Source of the DNA: Camarhynchus parvulus
Lineage: Eukaryota > Chordata > Aves > Passeriformes > Thraupidae
Assembly: GCF_901933205.1 (NCBI RefSeq)
Contig: NC_044600.1
Location: forward strand, 62,001 to 126,000
DNA: 64,000 bases
Direction of reading: 5' to 3'
Part shown: positions 52,701 to 61,700 of the stretch, piece by piece
Position numbering within the stretch: position 1 is the stretch's first letter
Layout of the letters: each line of letters starts with the position of its first letter
Notes under the pieces: model-generated
Databases searched by the model: none
Seen by the model: the letters and a program-made list of their open reading frames with translations, nothing else
Told to the model about the DNA's origin: nothing
Program-made: the position numbers and the translations under genes

Positions 52701-55700
52701 ATGAACTTCTCCTTTCACAGACTATGCTACTGAATATCATTTTAAAGCAATCTGTAGGGAACAGCTACATATCTGGGATGGAATCAGGATAAGGTGATTT
52801 GTTTTGCTTCAGCAGCCTAGTCCTGCTCCCAGGGATACAGGACAAGCCATCAGCTTGCTTCTCAGATGCAGGAGCCTACTCCACAAAGCCAGGGAGAGGA
52901 GAGAGAGAAAAACATCAATACAATCGACTGAGCAGCTAGCAACAACATTTATTTTGACATTCAGGAAAGGTATTATGCAGATGAAGCTGTTTTTCTCTTC
53001 AGCTTTAAAACACAACTATTTTAAAATCTCATCTTTGCATTTTGGGAGGTGCATGTTCATTTACATTGAGGATCATTTATGCTGACCTACTTTGAGGCCC
53101 CTTAATGCTTAATGCTCAAAACTGAGCAGAGGTCCCTCAGTGTAAAGTGATAATTGAGCTCTGCAGAGTTCATGCAGCAACTCTGAAACATCACATTTTA
53201 ACCCAGAGTCGGCAGAAGCCTGAAATGTCAATCCCGCCATCAGTGCTAGCAGCACAATTTGACAAACCTCCAGAAATCACCAAAAAGTAGGAATTAACAA
53301 AAATTAAAAAACAGCCCTTCATACACACAAGAAATAGTTTGAAAGGACAACTGAAGAACCCTTTTTTTCTTACCTTCAGTAGCCTTATTTACGGCTGTTA
53401 ATGCGCTCAGGACCTTGGAGAACTGATCTCCAGTGTACAAATCATGTGGATCAAACACCTGTGAAAGATGAACTCAGTCAGTCGAGCCCAAAACATCTCA
53501 CACTGGCTGCTGGAGCCGCCCATGGTGCTGGAGGGTGACAGTGGTGATTAGGCAGCCCCCATGTCTCTACAGGGAAAGGGTGATCATTCAGGACCGACAA
53601 GTTCCATTTCCTTTACAGCCAGAGAATTCCTGGGGCACCACTGGCAGGCAGCGTGGGAATGGCAGGGGAGCCCAGAAGCATTTGGAGTGTAAGGCTGGGA
53701 ACAGGGAAGGAATCAGTGCTGTCTGCAGAGCAGAGACTCCTCTGAAAATCACCAAGAAGGTTATTGCTGGCCTTGAGGGAAAGAAAGATTTTGTTGCTAT
53801 TTTTGTTATCAAGAGCTGAAGAGATTGAGGCTGTATGTACAGATCTATGTATAAACACACACATATTTTCCACAGCAGAATTAACACACATGGAATTTTC
53901 TGCTATTGCAATATATAGTTTTTTTACACATTTTTACAGGAAGACAAACCCTGTCATATATAAAAAAATTCACCCTAAAGAATTTGGTGTTGCTAATCCT
54001 CAATGGTGAAACAGAAATACATGGTTAGCAAGGGCTTATTTTCCATGACTAATAACCTGAACCTTGTACTCTTCAGAAATCACCACCAGAACAGTGAAGG
54101 CAGTTCGAGTTTCCAAAACACTTCAATCCCCTCTAACACCTGAAAAATGCTCTCAACTTCATACAGACTGTACAAATCCTACCATTAATGAAGCAAAGAT
54201 AAGAGTTACAAAAAGTCCCTCTCGTTGGTACCACCATGGCACCATCTGCTAATCCCCAAATACATGATTTCCTGCAGATCAAGACCACAGATACACAAAT
54301 CCAATGAACAGGAAAGATTATTTTAACGCTCTCCTGGCAGACACCATCTAATTACAAACACTTCCAACACATTAATGAGTGTATCTTGCTTAATAAGGAC
54401 ACAAGTCTTAATTACCTTTAGGCTAGAACTGCCCTTTAAAACAGCCCTTTCTTGCATTCCACACAGAGCTCCTTGAGTACGCTTGGCATATTTCAAATAG
54501 GAAGGGGACTGTCCTCTCTCACAGCCCTGGAGGCTTGCGGCATCTCCTCCTCTTACACAGACACACCAGAGCAGCACCAAAGTCCAACACGGACAGTACG
54601 AAGGCTGCTCTTTGTTGGGAATATGTCTGCAGATTGACTCAGCTACTCAATACTGCAAGACATGTTCTACCCTAAAGAAATTTAATCCATGCTTAGCATG
54701 GGGACAGTTTGCTGTGATTACAAATATTTAATCTTGTAGCTCCACAGCTCCGATCGCATCTACTGCTCTGCACATTCCAGGGACATACCCACCTACCTTG
54801 GGCTGTTTCTGAGCTGATCTATCACCTGCACTCACTTGGGTTTGCTCCTTTGGACCATGCAAGTCCCATCCCCTCTGCCAGCTGGAGCATGGAACCAGTT
54901 TTCCTGCCCTGCAGTTACAGGCAGCACCATGCAAGCACAGCCTTCAGCCCTAAGCAGCGATGCTCCCATCTCCGTGGAAAGGGAGACGGTAACAGAGAGC
55001 CCGGGCGTGCGCTGACCCCTTTGGCAGCTGCTGCAGAATGGGACGTTACAGTTGCACAAGAGGAAAGTCAACAGCCAGGCTGAGTTGTTTGCATGCATCT
55101 CTCTGGTGTGTCATTTTTTCATCCATATCCTTTTTCTTCCACTTCAGTAATTCCAGAAAAATAAAGTCCTGCCTTGAATTAACACTTTTTTTTTCCTAAG
55201 GAGCAAAGTAGAAAAAATACATCCCAAATCCTTCAATGCAGAGAATAATGCTGTAAGCTCAGAGTCATCAGTCTGACAAAGTCCAGATGAAAATGGTAGG
55301 AAGAAAGATATGCAAAAAATTCTCGCACAAAAGCAAGTAATAACATTTAGAACTTCTTCATGGGGAAATTTTCTGGAACAGCTACTGTGGAACAGTGGCT
55401 ATGTGGGGTCAGCTACTGTAATGTAAATATACTCTGCAGCTTGTTCCAGAATAAATTCCTCGTACAAAAAAGTCCTCATTTATGAGCTAAAATTTACTTT
55501 TTCCAGCACAATCCATTGATAATTCCATTCATAGCTAAAAGACAAGCTGCACCTAGAAGATAAATAGAGGCAGAAAAGGCTTTTTCACTTCTAACACATG
55601 GAAGATCAGGTGGATGTAACTAAAACCCCATTTAAATCTACACTTGTTATCTGAGGATCTCCATTAAAACGCTATTCTGACTCCTAGAATCACAGACTGC

Positions 55701-58700
55701 AGCTCCCCTCGGTAAAACACTCTGCCTGTTTCCGTCAAGCATCGCACCGGGCAAGAGAAGCTCTGCACCGCCGCACCGCCAGCCTCCGCCACAGGCAGCG
55801 AGGGGATGAGCAGGGGCCGGTGCTTCGCGACAAGAGCACCCGGCTCTTCGGGAAGGACGAGAATAGGAGACCCAACGCGGGTGCGGCTAGCAAGTTATCA
55901 GCATCCAAAATCCCAGTCCCGCGACGGGAAGCACAGAAAAGTTAGGGAAAGCCGGGCTGTGCTTCGAGTCCGAGCTGTCCACAGTTGGACAGCCCCCAGC
56001 TGGGTGCCAAGCCCGAAGCCCGGCGCGGCCGCGACCCCTCCAAACCCGAGGACAGGGGCAAGAGCCGCCCGTCCCCCAGCGATGCGGCGCTTCGGGCGCT
56101 CGCTGACCCGGCTGCTCCCACTGGACCTGCCTCTGCCTCCAGCGGGAGCGGCGGTGCGGCCGCAGCATCGGCGAGACAGAGCCGGGCGGGCGGCGGGAGC
56201 GCCGCTGCCCCCGCGGGAGCACCCGGAGCACAAGCACCGCTCCGTGTCCGGCCGCTCTGCTCGGGTGCCGCGGTGCCCTCACCCCCTTCAGCGGGGACAC
56301 CCGCGGGAGCTGGCCGGAGACAGCCCTGCTGAGCGGCTGGGACACCCGCGGGGACCCCCGGACCACGGAGGCGCTCGGTACTCACGGCGGCGGGCGGGCG
56401 GGCGCGCAGCCCCGGGGCATGGCGGCAGCGCGGGCGGTGCTGCGGAGCGGCCGCTGCGGCTCTGACCCGGAGCCGGATCGCGGCGCGGAAAAGAGAAGGG
56501 AAGGGGAAGTGACAGGCGGTGCCACTGCCCCGCTCCGCCCCGCCGCTCGCTGCGGGACGCGGCGCGGCCGTGCGGCCGCAGCTCCCTCCGCCGGCCGCGG
56601 GCCGGGGCACCGCGAAACCCCCGGAGGAGCAGGAAGCGGATAGCAAAGCGCAAAGAGATGGGAAAGGGAAGAAGAGAAAGGCCGGAGGTGGGGGGAAGGG
56701 AGGAGGAAAGAAAGGGAAAGGGGACGGGGGAAAGTAAATCAGGGAGGGGAAGGGGAAAGGGAGGAGGGAAAGGGAAAAAGTGAATTAGGGGAAAGGGAAA
56801 TGGAAAGGAAGGGAAAGGGAAAGAGAAAGGGAAAGGGAAATTTAAAAGGACAGGAAAGGATAGAACAGAAAAGGAATACCCACACTATTGGAACAGTAAT
56901 TGCAGCAGGTTTGCCCCACCGTGAAGAGAAACACTGCAGGAGGGCCCATAGATGGGGCACAGTTCAGTTGAGGCAGTGAGACTGCCTGCGTCCTCTGCTG
57001 CCTGTGCCCATCTGTTTGGGGAACATTCTCCTACAGGGTACAGGAAAACCCTCAGATACTTCAGCACACCAGCAGGCTGCAGTGTGGACAGGGAATGGAG
57101 CACTGCACTGACATCCAGGGTGAAGCCCAGCTGTCCCAACCCCATGCAGGGACGTACCACACACCTGGAGCCAGGGGTCTCTGGTACACTGGGTCACTCT
57201 AACTGCAGACAGACCCATTCTCCAGTGCTTGTGCTGGTTGGTGCTGGGCAGGAGCTCTCGCTTCTGATGTTATCCAGCTAGGAGAACTAATCACTTTGGA
57301 GTGAAGCCAAAGCAGAGCAGGTTTTGGGAGTGCATGGATGGGGAGCTAAATGGGTGATGATCTCTCACCTGCTCTCTCACACCTTCAATGCAGGTAGTTT
57401 GTTGGAGGTTGCAGGCACCTCCAATAGCCTGCAAATAACCTCTGTGCTGCCCGTGATGGTAATTACCCCCTGCATATTCTACGATTGTTCTGGACAGCCA
57501 GGTTAATCCAGTTATTGATTTACCTTGCGTAACTGTTCTTAGTTCACAAAATTCAGACCTTGTCAGAAGTTTTGTAGTTAATAACAATAAAATGCAGCTA
57601 CTGAATGAAGGTCTGGTTCTTCTTCACTAGCACATGGTGCTTAGGTATTGATCTACTGTTGTTATATGCACACTGGTGTCAAGAGCAAAATCAAAGTTCC
57701 CATTTTTGTCCTCAAGAACAAGCTAGGCCTGGAGCCTTCTATGATTTTTCTCTTTAGTCATGATCTCTTCCCTGTCTTTTCTACACTAGACTCCACCTCG
57801 CCATCATGACAAAACTCTTTGTTGTCCACTTTCCACCTCAACCCACCAGCATCCAGCTGGTATTACCTTAACAGCACTCACTCACTGGACCAGCTCTTGG
57901 GTCAGATAGCTCAGATGCTGAAGCCACAGTGTAAATGAAGCACATTCAGGATTTCTGCACTCTTCCTCAGTCCAAACCATGAAAGAATCCTCTAAGGACA
58001 CCTAAGCTCCAATAAAGTGCCCATGTCTTTTGAGTAGTCCTTTGCCTCAGCAGAGCTGGGCTGACTGATACTCTTATAACCTGGATCAAATTCTAGCACT
58101 GAAAAGCTGCTGGAAAGTTTTGAACACAATCTCATTATTTCACCTCATTAAAACACTTGCCTGGTTAGAAGGATGGGGTGATTCCCCTGCTTGCCATCTC
58201 TTTTAGGACTAACACACATGAAAGAGCAAAAGATTTCAGGCTTCAGTCCTGGGCTGAAGCTAAGGAACAGTTTTGTTATTTATACTCTGCCATGAGGTGG
58301 ATTCTTCCAGCTCACACCTCCAGCCTGCAGAATGGCTTCATCTTAATGGAGCCAGCTCATAGCAGGAAGGTCAGTGTCCTTCTACCCCTATGTCCAAATG
58401 TTTCACTGCACCTGTAAACAAGAGAAGTTGCTGTTTGCCTCACTGTGTCTTTCTTCCACTTCCTGAGTTACCAGGACAACAAAGGGTAGGAGGGAGGTGC
58501 GTATGTGTAGTTCTGAAAGAGTAACCTCTATGCATTCCCTCCTGCTGGGAAAGACTGGCAAGCAGTGTCTGTTCAGTGGGAGGTGGGACTTGAGTTTCCA
58601 CCAAAAGCTGCTGGAAACCCTGCCTTCCACACTGACCACCTTTCCTGCATGCTGGCAACGTCCAGTGAAGTGGTGTATTACATGGCAGCTGCACAAACAC

Positions 58701-61700
58701 CCATGACAAAAGCAAATGGAAGGTAGAGTACAATGAAGCCAAGGGATGCCAGGATGGCATGCTAATGTCATGTTTAAGATTCCCCAGGATGAGGCCCTTT
58801 TGTACAAGTCAGCATCCAGAAAATAAGTTGTGAACTCTCATTTTCCTCAAAATACCCTCTTTTGTTCACATCTGCAACAGGAACAGAATATTTGACCTTA
58901 ACATACCCTTGCCAGTCTCAAGACAGAAGTGGCTCAGGTCCAGCCCTAGGGTACTTCACATCTAAGAAGCAAGAGTTCACTGTGGCATTTGGAGAAGGGC
59001 AGAATTTGAGAGAACCCCTGGGGTTTGATTTTCATATCCATGGTCTGGGTAAGCACCAGGATGGCTGTCACAGAATGAAATGTACTAAGCCCAGACCTTT
59101 TGTGATGTAACTCTTTCCTCAGGCTATGTTGCTGAGGCAGAACAGAACCCTATTCTGTGCTCATCTTCCTTTTACCTAATACCTGATCACTGCAACTTAA
59201 ATGCTGATAGACCTTGGAAGCAGAAGGTTCTCTGCCTGTTCTGATGCTCCAGACACGCTTCCAGAGTAAATGTGACGCAGTAAACCCCCTCCTAAAGGGC
59301 AATGGCCCTTTCCAAGGCAAACTAGGGGTCAGGCTTGAGGGAGGATCACTGGAAGGAATGCTGCTTAGAGTCTCCTTGTCAAGACGTTCCAAACAGAGCG
59401 GCTTTCAGAAGGAACAGATGGCAGAGGCTTTGCCTGAGAGGACTCAGAAAAGCTGGCAACATGGGAGAAGAGACGGAAGGAAGCATAAGCACTCTGCCTG
59501 TGCCATGTCTTGCCCACCATCTCAGCTGTCCTACCTTGAGCCTTCTACATGAGGCTACAGAGGAACTAGGAAGAAGTAAAATTCATGTCTTCGTGCTCTA
59601 AAATGATATTTTGGAAAAGAAAAAAAAAACCAAGAAGAAATTGTTGTCATTTCACTGCAAAATGTAAACTCGAGCTAGAGAGGCTCAAGTTTTTATCCAG
59701 CTTTTGAAGTCTCCTCTCACAGCAAAGAGGAGAGGCACACATGAGCATAAGGGAAGCTACTGAAGGCTCAGAATATTTCAAAGATGAAGTGGGTTATAAA
59801 TCAGAAGAAAAAAGAAGCCAGAAACCTTGACTTTATTAAAGTCAAGGAAGAAAAGGCATATGAAGGATCAGAGGAACACCTAGAGATGGACACACCATGT
59901 TGCCTGTTCTGAGTATCTGAAAATTGTGGAGTGTGACTGCAATATTGCAGAATGAGCTTCAAAGCTATGAGATGGCACTGCACAAGAGGGGCGGACTGTT
60001 CTCCTGTCCTACCTTTTAGCTGTTTAAGATTCCCATTTTTAAAAATACCTTCCATCACAACCATTTTATTATTAGTTTACAAGTAGAAAACTAAACTCTC
60101 AGAAAAATGGAGGAAATCACATGGTCAGTACCAGAAGACTAGCAACAAGTGATTTCTGATGCAATAGGCCTTCAGGAATTATAAATCTCTCTCTCTATAT
60201 ATATAAATGCTCTTAAGACTGTGCTGCTGCAGCAGGCTCCAAGAAATGCATCACTGGGCAACAAAAGACCAGGGAGACAGTTCTGGAATGAGCACATTTT
60301 CATGCTGCTTAGCTAAAAAGCTCTAAAGAGAAGAAAGGCCCTTTTCTTGTTTAGACATTCAAAGGAAAAAATGCAGGAACAGAGCTATTGTGGGTTGGAC
60401 TTTTCTCACTGTGGTGCATGAATATTCTGTATAATGCCTAAGGATTCTGTCCCTGCTTTCTCATCCTCAGAAATTTTCTCCACAATCTTGAGCATATTTC
60501 AAACAAGATAGTTACAGGTTTCTTTTTTTTTTTTTACTGTAGGAATTTAAGTGTGACACAAAAGTCTTTAGATAATTACAAATTTGATGGCAAAATTAAT
60601 TGAACTCTGAAGTGATTCATTTAGACTCTGATCTTGCAAATATGAGCTATGGTTAAGCATAAGAATCTACACAGATAGGATCAGGAACAGCGACAAGAAA
60701 GATATCTCTTGACTTCATTAGGTTGGGTTTTTTTTTTTGTGTAAGGAACAATTTAATATGTTTTGCAGAATTTTACACAACAGTTGCAGGGGATGAAAAA
60801 AGAGTGCAGTATTAAGAATACTTCACCTTCCCATTAAAGCAGGGCTAAAATGTGCAATTTCTTCTAATAATGAAAAAAAAATTATGAACAGGTCTAGGTT
60901 AAGTCTGTTTAGACAGATCTCTGGTTGTTGCTGCATGCTTTGTCTCAAAAGATGAGAATCTGTTAAGCTCACAATTAATACTGTGAGAGATGAGAATCTG
61001 TTAAACTCACTGTTTCCAAATTACCCAGACTGAATATTGAATCATCCATTCTCTGATTTCTGTTATTAATACAAAAGATACCAACTTTTTCCCTCTGATA
61101 TCTGGCTTCCTTTGAGAAGGCTGATCAAACTGGCATGTCACAATAAAAGAAAGGATCTAAGTTGACTTACCTCCACTTTCAGAAGTGCGCAGCCTTTCAA
61201 GAACTCTTGAATATTACTGATGCAATCAGCTTCATTTTTAGGCTCCAGGCAATACTAAAGAAAGAAAATCCACTGATCTCATTGCATTGCCTGTACTGAG
61301 AAGGCCTGCATGAATATTGACATGTGCCTTTTATACTGAATTAGGGAAGCTTCTTCAGGAGGCGGGTGGGGGTGGCAGGCAAGCTGTTGAAGCAGGAAGA
61401 AAGCCACTGGAGGAAGTGATGCACACATAGAAACTGTCGGCATCTTGTTTTGAATGCCAGCATATGACAGTGCCCTAACTGACAGTGGGAAATTGATGAC
61501 CTTTAACAACATGCTGCCCCAAACCACCACAAGTAAGAAAAAGATAAGGAGCTAGCAAAACTGATTTCTGCATAATGAAAGGCTCCTTTTTTATGGGGTG
61601 CAGAACCTGTTGTGTAGTTGCTTTTTTAAAAGCTTATCTTCTGTGTTGCCAGTTCCTATCTCTCATTGGACTCCTTCCCTTTTTCTTCTCCTTCAGATTC

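Larger units (their letters stand above)
53459..61170 (-). other. ARHGEF6 intron 2 (7.7 kb)
   Basis: The longest intron. It contains the CpG island, candidate exon 1b and homopurine tract. Outside them I see only a short CT/TA microsatellite (60187-60206) and a 22-bp direct repeat (60951-60972 and 60989-61010, one mismatch). No other exon was recognised. Confidence 0.6.

Noticed and set aside
55806..56465. 219-codon + strand open frame in the CpG island, and a 234-codon - strand frame over 55942-56646
   Set aside because: Ala/Arg/Pro/Gly-rich translations arise because stop codons are rare in GC-rich DNA. No recognisable domain on either strand.
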